Source: Actinomycetes bacterium (lineage in GTDB: Bacteria > Actinomycetota > Acidimicrobiia > Acidimicrobiales > Ilumatobacteraceae). Taken from it: a DNA stretch of 37,119 nt. Below are positions 1-7,931 of the stretch, piece by piece (positions within the stretch are counted from its first letter, which is position 1; the number at the start of each line of letters is the position of its first letter). The position numbers and the translations under genes are program-made. The notes under the pieces were generated by a model that saw only the letters and a program-made list of their open reading frames with translations, was not told the DNA's origin and searched no databases. The stretch is taken from contig JANYDH010000119.1 in the NCBI GenBank assembly GCA_025359865.1, positions 1-37,119 on the forward strand, written 5' to 3'.

Positions 1-45
1 AGCGACATCTCACGACCAAAGATGCAGGAAAAGGCAGAAGCAGTG

Positions 46-861
46 CTAGTGCTGGTGGGGGCCGTGGCGGTCGTCGTGGTGGACGTGGTGCTGCTCGATC
101 ACCTGCAGGCGATCGTCGACTCGGGTGAGCGAGATCCCGAACGTCTCGAGCAGATTGTCCGGTGTCAGCACATCATCGGGTGGACCCTCGGCTACGACCC
201 TGCCTGCGAGCAGCATCACCCGGTTGCACCGTGTTGCCTCGCCGATGTCATGGGTCGAGGTGATCAGCGCCGCGCCACGGTCGCGTTCTGCGTCCATTGC
301 CTCGAGGAACGCGTCACGACCGGCGGCGTCGAGCCCCGCGGTCGGCTCGTCGAGCACGATCAGGGTGGCTTGCCGAGCCAGCACTTGAGCGAGGTAGACC
401 CGCTGCTGCTGCCCACCTGACAACGCACGAAGCGGCTTCTGGGCGTGCTGGTCGACGCCCATCCGGTGCATTGCGGTGTCCACTGCTGCCTCGTCGCCAG
501 GTGTTGCTCGCCGGAATCGACCGCGCCGATCGAAGCGGGCCATTCGCACCACGTCGATTGCCCGTAGCGGCAGGACGAAGCCGCTTGCGTGGAACTGGCT
601 GAGGTAGGCGATCTCGGTGTGGCGGCTTCCAGGGGTGCCGCCCAGCACCGTCAACTCGCCGCTCATACAGGGTTGTAGCCCGACGATGGATCGCAAGAGC
701 GTCGACTTGCCAGAGCCGTTCGCACCCACGAGTGCAAGCGACCCACCGCGCTCGACCACGACGTCGATGCCCGACAGCACCGCGCGCCGGTGATAACCAA
801 CGGCCACCGAACTCGCACTGATGACTGGCTGACCGTCCACGGTCATGGTGCTGCCGTTCAT
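46..861 (-). CDS. Zinc/manganese-type ABC transporter, ATP-binding subunit with His-rich tail
   Basis: This is the cytoplasmic ATPase of a metal importer of the ZnuC/MntB type (271 aa). The Walker A motif GANGSGKS is near residue 46, followed by the Q-loop (YLSQF), the ABC signature LSGGQQQR and Walker B LIVLDEPTAGLD. The ATG at 861 overlaps the TGA of the permease gene (ATGA), which fits translational coupling and fixes the start; an open frame continuing upstream to 1230 is antisense-like sequence over the permease. The last 15 or so residues are unusually rich in His and Asp (HHVHHDDRHGPHQH), unlike a typical ABC ATPase C-terminus, so the subunit may bind the transported metal itself. It is the third gene of the binding protein-permease-ATPase operon. 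Zinc is favoured over manganese because of the Zur-like box upstream; the family alone does not decide. Confidence 0.9.
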   Translation of the reverse strand: MNGSTMTVDGQPVISASSVAVGYHRRAVLSGIDVVVERGGSLALVGANGSGKSTLLRSIVGLQPCMSGELTVLGGTPGSRHTEIAYLSQFHASGFVLPLRAIDVVRMARFDRRGRFRRATPGDEAAVDTAMHRMGVDQHAQKPLRALSGGQQQRVYLAQVLARQATLIVLDEPTAGLDAAGRDAFLEAMDAERDRGAALITSTHDIGEATRCNRVMLLAGRVVAEGPPDDVLTPDNLLETFGISLTRVDDRLQVIEQHHVHHDDRHGPHQH

Positions 862-1709
862 GGTGTTACGGCCATTTCGCCTCGGCGCGAGAGTGCATCG
901 CGGACCGCCGCCGCGGCGAACACGACGAAGAACAGCAGCACGGCGCACAGCACTACCGAGGCACCCGCTGCGTAGTTGAAGTGGTACGAGGCGAGCAATC
1001 CGAGGTAGGTGGAGAGCATGCCTGTACCCGCCGACCAGATCATCATGATGCCCACGCGGCGGGCGAGGAGCGCGCCGACGCCGGCCGGAGCGAGCAGCAT
1101 CCCGAACACGAGCAGCGTGCCGACGGTCTGGAACGACACGATCACCGTGGTGGCGATGAGCGCAAGCATCACGTAGTGCGACCGACGGGCATGAAAGCCC
1201 ATCACCTGGGCCAGATCGGCATCGAAGCACAGCAACAGGAACGGCCTCGCGAACAACACGCCGACGACGACAACGACCACGGTTGCGCCAGCTTGGAATG
1301 CAAGGTCGGCACGGCTGATGCCCAACAGTTCACCGAACAGGATCTTGACGAGATCACCGGTGAAGTGGTCGGAGCCGGACACCATCACGACGCCGAGTGC
1401 CAGCAGCCCGACGAAGAGCAGACCGATTGCCGTGTCGGACGAGAGTCGGGATCGTGCGGTGATGAGGCCGACCCCACCGATCATGGCTGCAGCGCCGACC
1501 GCAGCGCCAAGCATTCCGGGGAGGCCGAGCAGCAATGCCCCGGCAACCCCCGGTAGGACGCCGTGGGCCAGCGCATCGCCGATGAATGCAAGGCCGCGCA
1601 GCACCACGTACGTGCCAACGACAGCGCAGGCGATGGAGACCAGTACGCCCGCGAGTAGAGCTCGCTGCAAGAACTCGTTGTCGAGGAACGGATCGGCGAG
1701 CCAGCGCAC
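858..1709 (-). CDS. Zinc/manganese-type ABC transporter, permease subunit
   Basis: A 283-aa integral membrane protein of the ABC-3 family (ZnuB/MntC/TroC-like), with about eight hydrophobic segments and the family pattern GLAFIGDALAHGVLPGVA near residues 38-55, where the coupling region lies. It forms the membrane channel for the metal delivered by the lipoprotein encoded just upstream. The start is a GTG at 1709, one nucleotide after the stop of the binding-protein gene, and its stop overlaps the start of the ATPase gene. This tight packing indicates one transcript. Length and hydropathy are normal for the family. Confidence 0.92.
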   Translation of the reverse strand: MRWLADPFLDNEFLQRALLAGVLVSIACAVVGTYVVLRGLAFIGDALAHGVLPGVAGALLLGLPGMLGAAVGAAAMIGGVGLITARSRLSSDTAIGLLFVGLLALGVVMVSGSDHFTGDLVKILFGELLGISRADLAFQAGATVVVVVVGVLFARPFLLLCFDADLAQVMGFHARRSHYVMLALIATTVIVSFQTVGTLLVFGMLLAPAGVGALLARRVGIMMIWSAGTGMLSTYLGLLASYHFNYAAGASVVLCAVLLFFVVFAAAAVRDALSRRGEMAVTP

Positions 1710-1710
1710 G

Positions 1711-2664
1711 TCACCCGGCCAATCCGTCGGCGATGGTGTTGGCCAAGTCGGTCATGAAGGTCGCGTAGGACCCGTCGGCGGGCAAGTTGTGCGTGCCCAA
1801 CTGGACCACCCTTGCGCCGGTCTCCTCGGCGATCGCACCGACCACATCAGCTGGCGTACCGATCTCGGCAAAGATCGCGGCGACTCCCGCATTGGTGATC
1901 TTGGTCCGCAGAGCGGCCAGCTCACCCGCAGAGCTCTCGGCCTGCGACGACACCGATGGGACAACGGCGCCGATGAGTAGAAATCCGTAGCGTCGGGCAA
2001 AGTAGCCGAGCGATTCGTGGCCGGTAACGAGCTTGCGGTCACCAGCCGGGATGCGGGCGATGATCGCTGTTACCTGGGTATCGAGCGTGGTGAGTTCCGC
2101 CGAAACTGCAGCCGTCCGGTCGCCGACATCGACTCCCACGCTGGAGAGCTCGACAGCGAGCGCCTTTGCAATCGAGATCATGTTGGTGGGGTCCATCCAC
2201 AGGTGCGGATCATCGGCGCCGGGTGCCTGATCCGCATCGGCAGGGTCGACACCCTCTCCGGTGCCCACGGTTCGCACGTCGATGTAGTCGCTCGCGGTGA
2301 ACACTCGCACCCCACGGTTGCGAGCTTCGGACAACGTGTCCTGGATGCCTGCTTCGAGGCCCAGACCGTTCTCGATCACCAGATCGGCGTGCTGCACCCG
2401 TTCGATGTCCTTGGCTGATGGCTCCCACTCATGGGGGTCGATGCCATTCGGCATGAGCACCGTGACCTGCGCCGTGTCGCCCACCAGATCGGTAACCACA
2501 GCGCCCAGTACCGAGTAGGTGACGACGATCTGCTTGCGTGTCGGGTTGCTGTTCGAGGCACCACCTGCCGAGTCGCCACCTGCCGAGGCGCCACAGGCCC
2601 CGAGTACGACCCCGAACAAAGCGATCAGTCCAGCAGAAATCGTGGAGCGGGCCGGGCGGGGCAT
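1711..2664 (-). CDS. Metal ABC transporter substrate-binding lipoprotein (ZnuA/TroA-like)
   Basis: A 317-aa cluster A-I binding protein that captures Zn2+ or Mn2+ outside the membrane for the permease encoded downstream. The N-terminus is a lipoprotein signal with a lipobox (VLGAC). Metal-ligand positions of the family are visible: PHEWEPS, DPHLWMDP and TGHESLGYFARRYGF each supply a His. The His-rich loop seen in many ZnuA proteins is replaced by an acidic loop (EGVDPADADQAPGADD), so specificity is not certain. The open frame extends to 2703, but the segment 2685-2699 looks like a Zur operator, so I place the start at the ATG at 2664, just before the basic n-region; ATG 2682 is the alternative. 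Confidence 0.88.
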   Translation of the reverse strand: MPRPARSTISAGLIALFGVVLGACGASAGGDSAGGASNSNPTRKQIVVTYSVLGAVVTDLVGDTAQVTVLMPNGIDPHEWEPSAKDIERVQHADLVIENGLGLEAGIQDTLSEARNRGVRVFTASDYIDVRTVGTGEGVDPADADQAPGADDPHLWMDPTNMISIAKALAVELSSVGVDVGDRTAAVSAELTTLDTQVTAIIARIPAGDRKLVTGHESLGYFARRYGFLLIGAVVPSVSSQAESSAGELAALRTKITNAGVAAIFAEIGTPADVVGAIAEETGARVVQLGTHNLPADGSYATFMTDLANTIADGLAG

Positions 2665-2684
2665 GGTGGCGACGCTACCCATGT

Positions 2685-2699
2685 CGACAATCGTTCTCA
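2685..2699 (-). promoter_or_regulatory. Zur-like operator upstream of the metal ABC operon
   Basis: Read on the minus strand the 15-mer is TGAGAACGATTGTCG. Its inner 13 bases match the actinobacterial Zur core GAAAATGATTTTC at 10 positions and keep the half-sites GAnAA and TTnTC. It lies 21 bp before the proposed start of the binding-protein gene, a normal repressor position. Zinc-dependent repression is inferred; no zur gene is in the window. Confidence 0.5.
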
Positions 2700-2778
2700 A
2701 CAAGGTGGGAGGCGTTCGAAAATCGAACCTGTGCCGGACGGTGTGCCCGGGTCATTGTGGTCCGTACGCTGTGCGACC

Positions 2779-3012
2779 ATGGACATCCGCATCGGCGTCA
2801 CTCAATCCCCTCGCGAAGTCAGCATCGAATTGGCTGACGACGTCGACCGCGAGGCGTTGCGCGCCAAGGTCGATTCAGCGCTTGGCGGGGCGGCCGATGT
2901 GTTGTGGATCACCGACAAGAAAGGTCGCGACATCGCCGTCGTGTCCAGCAAGATCGCGTACGTCGAGATCGGCAGTACCGATGGTGACCGCCGCATCGGC
3001 TTCGGCGGCTGA
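2779..3012 (+). CDS. DUF3107 family protein
   Basis: A 77-aa protein of the actinobacterial DUF3107 family (the mycobacterial member is Rv3208A). It starts MDIRIGVTQSPREVSIEL and ends with the family hallmark IAYVEIG...RRIGFGG. It is small, soluble and has no known catalytic motif; the function of the family is not established. The ATG at 2779 gives the usual family length. An open frame continuing upstream into the divergent metal-transporter promoter is not credible. Its stop overlaps the proposed CTG start of the following ArsA-like gene, suggesting co-translation. Confidence 0.87.
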   Translation: MDIRIGVTQSPREVSIELADDVDREALRAKVDSALGGAADVLWITDKKGRDIAVVSSKIAYVEIGSTDGDRRIGFGG

Positions 3013-3950
3013 CCCTGCTCGAGCGTAGGCTCCTTTTCGTCACCGGCAAAGGTGGCGTGGGCAAGACCACCGTTGCCGCGGCCATCGGCGAACTCGCTGC
3101 CGGTACCGGTAAGTCGGTATTGGTCTGCGAGATGGATGCCAAGGGTGCGCTCGCAACGGCGTACGAGGTCCCGCCGCTGTCGTTCTCGCCGACGGAGGTG
3201 CTGCCACGGCTCTGGGCGATGACGATGAGCACCGAGGATTCGCTGCGCGAATACTTGCGGCTGTTCGTACGAATCCCGTTGGTCGCCCGGCTGGGCCCAC
3301 TGGCCCACATGTTCGACTTCATCGCTGACGCGGCACCGGGGGTCAAGGAGATTTTGGGTGTCGGCAAGATCTGCTACGAGGTGCGCGAACAGCACTACGA
3401 CCTCGTGGTAGTCGACGCCGAGGCCAGCGGACACGTCGTTGCCCAGATCGCGGCACCGCAGGCGATACGCCAACTCGTCCACGTTGGGCTCGTACGTGAC
3501 CAGACCGAGTGGATGATCGACATCCTCCACGACCCCGTCACCACCGGGCTGGTCATCGTCACGACACCGGAGGAGATGCCCGTCACCGAGACCGTCGAAC
3601 TCATCGAACGTGTACGCAGCGAGACCAGGGTCGACATCGCGGCCGTGATGGCCAATCGGGTCCTGCCTGCTCTGTTCACCGACCGCGAGTCGATGGTGTT
3701 CCAAGACCTGAACTCTGCGGCCGTTCGAGCTCAGATTGTCGCCATCGCGGGTGCAAAGGTGACCACCGTGCTCGACGCTGCAGCGTTGACCGAAGCCCGT
3801 CGTCATGTTGGGGCCGAACACCTTGACCGGCTGCGCACATCGCTCGGTCCCGGGGTGCCGCTGCTGATCATCCCAGAACTGTTTACGCGGGCCTCTGGGA
3901 GACGAGTCGTCAGCCTGGTGGCCCAAGCAATCAGCGATGAGATCAACTGA
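3009..3950 (+). CDS. ArsA/Get3-like ATPase, first of a pair (probable CTG start)
   Basis: A roughly 313-aa P-loop ATPase of the ArsA/Get3 class, the counterpart of the first gene of the actinobacterial pair Rv3679-Rv3680. It has the deviant Walker A GKGGVGKTT near residues 13-21, including the signature lysine. The switch region reads VVDAEASGHVVAQI instead of the usual DTAP-GH. The frame is closed upstream by a stop at 2985-2987, and between that stop and the P-loop there is no ATG, GTG or TTG. A GTG at 3057 would cut the P-loop in half. The only reasonable starts are CTG at 3009, overlapping the DUF3107 stop as CTGA, or CTG at 3015. The stop shares one base with the next gene's ATG. Its substrate is unknown; arsenite or tail-anchored protein clients are not implied. 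Confidence 0.85.
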   Translation: MTLLERRLLFVTGKGGVGKTTVAAAIGELAAGTGKSVLVCEMDAKGALATAYEVPPLSFSPTEVLPRLWAMTMSTEDSLREYLRLFVRIPLVARLGPLAHMFDFIADAAPGVKEILGVGKICYEVREQHYDLVVVDAEASGHVVAQIAAPQAIRQLVHVGLVRDQTEWMIDILHDPVTTGLVIVTTPEEMPVTETVELIERVRSETRVDIAAVMANRVLPALFTDRESMVFQDLNSAAVRAQIVAIAGAKVTTVLDAAALTEARRHVGAEHLDRLRTSLGPGVPLLIIPELFTRASGRRVVSLVAQAISDEIN

Positions 3951-5161
3951 TGGGCCGTCGCGTTGTGCGCAGTGTCGATGCCCCGGGCATCGACACGCTG
4001 CTCGCTTCCAAAGAGATGGTGATCGTGTGCGGCAGTGGGGGCACCGGCAAGACCACGGTTGCTGCTTCACTTGGGGTACTGGCTGCGACACAGCTTGGTG
4101 CCCGCGTGCTGGTGCTCACCGTCGACCCTGCGCGCCGATTGGCCTCAGCGTTGGGCATGAATGCATTCGGCAACAGCGAAGTGCAGATCGCGCCCGAGGT
4201 GTTGCGCCTCGCGTCGCCGCCAGTACGTGGCGTGACACAAGGTGAGCTGTGGGTGGCGATGCTCGACACCAAGGCCGGCTGGGATGAGCTGATTCGCCGT
4301 CACGCGCCTGATGCGGTGTTGCGTGACAAGGTGCTCGCCAATCCGCTCTACCAGAACATCACCGGCAGGTTCGTGCACAGCCACGACTACATCGCGATGG
4401 AGCAACTCCACGAACTGCATGCCTCGGGCCGGTACGACCTCGTGGTGATCGACACCCCACCGTCGCGACACGCGCTCGATCTGCTCGATGCACCAGGCCG
4501 AATGCGAGAGTTCTTCGGCAGTCGGCTGCTGCGATGGCTGACCGTGCCGTACCGCTCGAGATTGTTCGCCCTGGCGTCGAAGCCGTTCTACCAGGTTGCC
4601 GACAGGGTGCTGGGGTCTCGATTCCTGCAAGACATCGCCGAGTTCTTCATCCTGTTCCAGTCGATGGAGAGCGGCTTCGTAGCGCGCGCCGCGGAGGTCG
4701 AGCGGCTCCTCGTCGACCCGCGAACGTCATTTGTGGTGGTCACCACACTGGAAGCCGCTCCTGCGCACGAGGCGCGCTTTCTTGCCGACGAGCTTCGCAA
4801 GCGCAAAATGCACCTCGGCGCGATCATCATGAACCGCACGCTCCCGACGTCGATTCGCCAACCCGGTGCGGCCAAGGCCGCGCGTTCGTTGATGGCGGCC
4901 GCCGACGATCCCGACGTAGTCGCTGCCATCGCCGCATCGCTTGCGGCGACGACTTCGGCTGATCCGTCCGATATCTCCCGCGTACTCGCCGAGGTCGGCG
5001 AACGGTTTCACGACATCGTCGTCGTGGCAAGTCGCGAGGCGGAACGAAGAGCAGAGCTTGTCGCTCTCGATGCGCTTGCCGTCGACGTGCCATCGCTCGG
5101 CCGCGACGTCAGCGATCTTCACGGGCTCGTCGAACTCGGTGGGTACCTGCAACAGGGCTGA
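3950..5161 (+). CDS. ArsA/Get3-like ATPase, second of a pair
   Basis: A 403-aa partner of the preceding ATPase. The P-loop is CGSGGTGKTTVAAS near residues 27-40: the signature lysine found in the first partner is replaced by serine here. Switch II is canonical (VVIDTPPSRHALDLLDAP), the feature that is degenerate in the first partner. This complementary loss suggests an obligate heterodimer with asymmetric ATP sites, which is inference. The start codon overlaps the upstream stop by one base (TGATG). In mycobacteria such a pair (Rv3679/Rv3680) sits beside a whiB gene; here a whiB gene also lies close, beyond pdtaS. Confidence 0.88.
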   Translation: MGRRVVRSVDAPGIDTLLASKEMVIVCGSGGTGKTTVAASLGVLAATQLGARVLVLTVDPARRLASALGMNAFGNSEVQIAPEVLRLASPPVRGVTQGELWVAMLDTKAGWDELIRRHAPDAVLRDKVLANPLYQNITGRFVHSHDYIAMEQLHELHASGRYDLVVIDTPPSRHALDLLDAPGRMREFFGSRLLRWLTVPYRSRLFALASKPFYQVADRVLGSRFLQDIAEFFILFQSMESGFVARAAEVERLLVDPRTSFVVVTTLEAAPAHEARFLADELRKRKMHLGAIIMNRTLPTSIRQPGAAKAARSLMAAADDPDVVAAIAASLAATTSADPSDISRVLAEVGERFHDIVVVASREAERRAELVALDALAVDVPSLGRDVSDLHGLVELGGYLQQG

Positions 5162-5184
5162 CGGTCTGGCACACTCAGAGACCT

Positions 5185-6663
5185 ATGGCAACACTCGCCG
5201 AACTTGCTCGGCAGCACACTGGGTTGGAGCCCGACCAGATCGAACACCTCCAGCGACTCGTGGGTGAGTGGGGGCTCCTGTCCGACCTCTCATTCGCTGA
5301 TCTCCTGCTGTACGTCCCGACGCCCGACCGGCGATGGATGATCGTCGCACAGGTGCGCCCGGCGACCGGTCGAACCATCTACGTGGCGGACTATGTCGGC
5401 CAATACGGAGAGTCGTACGCCGATCTGCTCGAGCAAGCGATGTCCACGGGCCGCACCTCCGAGGGCGAGATCACCATCGGTGGGCAGACCGAGACCGCCA
5501 ATCTGCTGGCGATACCGGTTCGATACCACCACAATGTCATTGCTGTGCTCGGACGTGAGTGGTCCACACGGTCGGCCCGCCAACTCGGAGAACTCGAACG
5601 CACGTATCTGTCGATCTTTGAGCGCTTCGCGGTGATGATCACCGAGGGGTCGTTCCCGATGGAGGGGCTCGTCGATGATTCAAGCGCTGCCCCGCGGGTA
5701 GGCGATGGCGTGATGGTGCTCGACGACGACGCCCGCGTGCGGTTTGCCTCGCCTAACGCGATGAGCGCTCTGCATCGTGTAGGCATCACCGCCAATGTGC
5801 TCGGGATGCGTCTCGCAGAGCAGGGCTTCAACGACAGTCCGGCGCGTCGAGCCTTCGAGTTGCGCATGCCTGTGATCGAGGAGTTCGACCAGACGCCCGA
5901 GGTCACCTTGCTCAGCCGGTGCCTGCCGATTCTCGCTGGTGGCGAAGTCACCGGCGGACTGTTGCTGCTGCGCGACATCACCGAGGTGCGCAAACGCGAC
6001 CGGTTGCTGCTTTCCAAGGACGCCACCATCCGTGAGATCCATCACCGGGTCAAGAACAACCTGCAGACCATTTCATCGCTGCTTCGGCTTCAAGGCCGAC
6101 GCCTGGTGTCGGCCGAGGCAAAGGCGGCCGTTGCCGAATCGGTCCGCCGAATTCGCACTATCGCTCTGGTCCATGAAACGTTGTCGCGTGAGGCAGGTGA
6201 CGACGTGGCGTTCATCGAGATCGTGCGTCCGCTGTTGCGTTTGGCCGAAGAGGGCCTGCAGTCGCCGGATCGTCCGGTGCGTTTCACCGCACATGGCGAT
6301 GGTGGCCGCTTACCGGCAACGATCGCCACCCCGCTGTCGGTGGTGCTCACCGAACTGCTGCAGAACGCGATCGATCATGGTTTCCCCGAGGGCAGCCATG
6401 GCGGCGACGTTGTGGTCGACATGCACAACGATGGCGAGCAACTTGCCATCATGGTCATCAACGATGGCGTTGGGTTGGACTATGGTTTCGAGTTGAACAA
6501 GGCAACCGGTCTGGGTTTGTCGATCGTGCGTACGCTCGTGACGACCGAACTGGCGGGCACGATCACGATGAACACTGGCACCGCCGATGATTTCCGGTCG
6601 GCCGGTATGGCCGATCAACCAAAGGGCGGTGGCACCGTGGTGCGCCTGTCAATCCCGGTGTGA
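5185..6663 (+). CDS. pdtaS: PdtaS-type sensor histidine kinase
   Basis: A 492-aa soluble kinase with an N-terminal GAF-like domain (about 1-150), a PAS-like domain (about 165-270), a HisKA_2 dimerisation domain and a HATPase_c domain. The phosphoacceptor segment is KDATIREIHHRVKNNLQT (His 286/287), nearly identical to that of mycobacterial PdtaS (Rv3220c). The N-box is ELLQNAIDHGFP and the G-box region is GLGLSIVRTL. PdtaS phosphorylates an ANTAR-type RNA-binding regulator (PdtaR) that acts by antitermination. No pdtaR is in the window, so the partner must lie elsewhere. It starts 23 bp after the second ArsA-like gene and converges with whiB1, reproducing the mycobacterial pdtaS/whiB1 adjacency. 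Confidence 0.9.
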   Translation: MATLAELARQHTGLEPDQIEHLQRLVGEWGLLSDLSFADLLLYVPTPDRRWMIVAQVRPATGRTIYVADYVGQYGESYADLLEQAMSTGRTSEGEITIGGQTETANLLAIPVRYHHNVIAVLGREWSTRSARQLGELERTYLSIFERFAVMITEGSFPMEGLVDDSSAAPRVGDGVMVLDDDARVRFASPNAMSALHRVGITANVLGMRLAEQGFNDSPARRAFELRMPVIEEFDQTPEVTLLSRCLPILAGGEVTGGLLLLRDITEVRKRDRLLLSKDATIREIHHRVKNNLQTISSLLRLQGRRLVSAEAKAAVAESVRRIRTIALVHETLSREAGDDVAFIEIVRPLLRLAEEGLQSPDRPVRFTAHGDGGRLPATIATPLSVVLTELLQNAIDHGFPEGSHGGDVVVDMHNDGEQLAIMVINDGVGLDYGFELNKATGLGLSIVRTLVTTELAGTITMNTGTADDFRSAGMADQPKGGGTVVRLSIPV

Positions 6664-6682
6664 TCAGGCGATTCCGGTGCAA

Positions 6683-6976
6683 TCAGGCAAACAACCGCTG
6701 GCGTGCCGCATTCTCGCGCCGGATGGCGCGTCGTTCTTCCTCGGAGAGTCCACCCCAGATACCCGAGTCTTGGTTGGTCTCGATCGCATAGTCCAAGCAT
6801 GGCACTCGCGCCGGGCACTCGCCGCAGACCTCTTTGGCGCGAGCGATCTGTACCAGAGCCTGGCCCGTTGTGCCCACCGGAAAGAACAGGTCGGGATCGG
6901 TATCTCGGCAAATGGCTTTCGAACGCCACGTATAGTCCGCATTGGCCAGCGCAAGGCTGGAGGCGAGGATCGTCAC
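6683..6976 (-). CDS. whiB1: WhiB-family iron-sulfur regulator, WhiB1-like
   Basis: A 97-aa Wbl protein. Four cysteines for a [4Fe-4S] cluster are present (AICRD, EVCGEC, PCLDY, i.e. C...CxxC...C), followed by the turn motif GIWGG and a basic tail RRAIRRENAARQR used in DNA contact. The segment DPDLFFPVGTTGQALVQIA closely matches WhiB1, and the location next to pdtaS agrees. WhiB1 in mycobacteria is essential, binds the primary sigma factor and senses NO; the same role is inferred here. The start chosen is the GTG at 6976 because GGGAG lies 8 nt before it. The longer frame to 7063 would translate an 18-bp tandem repeat and is unlikely. Confidence 0.9.
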   Translation of the reverse strand: MTILASSLALANADYTWRSKAICRDTDPDLFFPVGTTGQALVQIARAKEVCGECPARVPCLDYAIETNQDSGIWGGLSEEERRAIRRENAARQRLFA

Positions 6977-7004
6977 GGTGTGGGCTCCCGACTGGGCAGA
7001 AGTT

Positions 7005-7043
7005 GACAGGGCAAAGGGGCAGGACAGGGCAAAAGGACAAGAC
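7005..7043. repeat. 18-bp tandem repeat, two copies
   Basis: GACAGGGCAAAGGGGCAG is followed directly by a second copy differing at 3 of 18 positions, then by GAC. It lies in the whiB1 leader between the CRP-like site and the start codon. Confidence 0.7.
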
Positions 7044-7062
7044 TGAGCATGGTGTTGTGCCA

Positions 7063-7078
7063 CGTGAATGTGTTCACA
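7063..7078. promoter_or_regulatory. CRP/Cmr-like operator between whiB1 and the GDPD gene
   Basis: CGTGAATGTGTTCACA matches the CRP-family consensus TGTGA-n6-TCACA at 9 of 10 fixed bases. It lies 87-102 bp upstream of the whiB1 GTG and 122 bp before the divergent phosphodiesterase gene. In Mycobacterium tuberculosis whiB1 is a known target of the CRP protein Rv3676, so a conserved cAMP-CRP input is plausible. Confidence 0.55.
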
Positions 7079-7199
7079 GTCTCAACATGCACCGCTTGGT
7101 AACGCTAGGAAACATTCTGGATGAACGCAAGGGGTGAATTGCGGAATGCTGCGTGAGAGGCAGCCGCAACCATACTTCCTAACGATAGGGGTATCTCAG

Positions 7200-7931
7200 A
7201 TGGGTGGACCTTCACGCAAACTGGCAGGTCAGCGGGTTGCTGTCATCGCGCACCGGGGTGCGAGCAGGGCCGAGCCGGAAAATTCCCTTGCTGCGTTCCG
7301 TCGAGCCGGAGCGATGGGCGCCGATGCAGTAGAACTCGACGTGCGCCGCACGAGGGATGGCGTGCTGGTGGTGCACCACAATCCGCACCTTTTCGATGGC
7401 CGAGTGATCAACGCGACGGTGGCCGCGGAGCTACCGCCAGAGGTGCCTACCCTCAGTCAGTCGCTCGACGCCTGCACCGGAATGTGGGTCAACGTCGAGA
7501 TCAAGAATGATGAGCACGAACCCGACTTCGATCCAACGGACTCCATCGCAGACGAGACCATGGCCGTGCTGCTGGCGCGCGATGAGCACGAACGGTGGTT
7601 GATCTCATCGTTTCGGATCGAGACGATCGACCGTTGCCGCGCCATTGCCGACGCGCTCCGAGCTCCGGTCCGGACGGCGTGGCTCACCGCTGCGGTGCCC
7701 GCTGGCACGTTGGCGCTGTTGCAGGCGCGAGGTCATACCGCGCTGCATCCCTACGTGAAACTGCTCACACGCGACACTGTGCATGACTACCGGGCGGCCG
7801 GGATCGATGTGAACACCTGGACGTGCGACAACCCGGAACGTATGCGTGAGCTGATCGAATGGGGGGTCACGGGCATCTGCACGAACGTTCCCGACGTGGC
7901 GCTTACTGTCGTGGCGCAGGCCCAGGTCTAA
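7200..7931 (+). CDS. Glycerophosphodiester phosphodiesterase
   Basis: A 243-aa TIM-barrel GDPD that hydrolyses glycerophosphodiesters to glycerol-3-phosphate and an alcohol. The active-site motifs are HRGA near residue 20, the PENS pair, and ELDVRRTRDGVLVVHHN, in which the usual HD is HN. The closing WTCDNPERMRELIEWGVTGICTNVPD motif is typical. The ATG at 7200 is chosen because AGGGG lies 8 nt upstream; an in-frame codon at 7134 would add 22 residues outside the family. No signal peptide is seen, so it acts in the cytoplasm. It overlaps the convergent lipid kinase gene by 29 bp at the 3' ends. Confidence 0.9.
   Translation: MGGPSRKLAGQRVAVIAHRGASRAEPENSLAAFRRAGAMGADAVELDVRRTRDGVLVVHHNPHLFDGRVINATVAAELPPEVPTLSQSLDACTGMWVNVEIKNDEHEPDFDPTDSIADETMAVLLARDEHERWLISSFRIETIDRCRAIADALRAPVRTAWLTAAVPAGTLALLQARGHTALHPYVKLLTRDTVHDYRAAGIDVNTWTCDNPERMRELIEWGVTGICTNVPDVALTVVAQAQV

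Noticed and set aside
2802-4091. 429-aa minus-strand open frame over the first ArsA-like gene
   Set aside because: No recognisable domain, and it covers a gene with an intact P-loop and conserved neighbours.
7041-7063. WhiB1 start at 7063 giving a 126-aa protein
   Set aside because: The extra residues come from the tandem repeat (CPFALS twice) and lack the good Shine-Dalgarno seen at GTG 6976.
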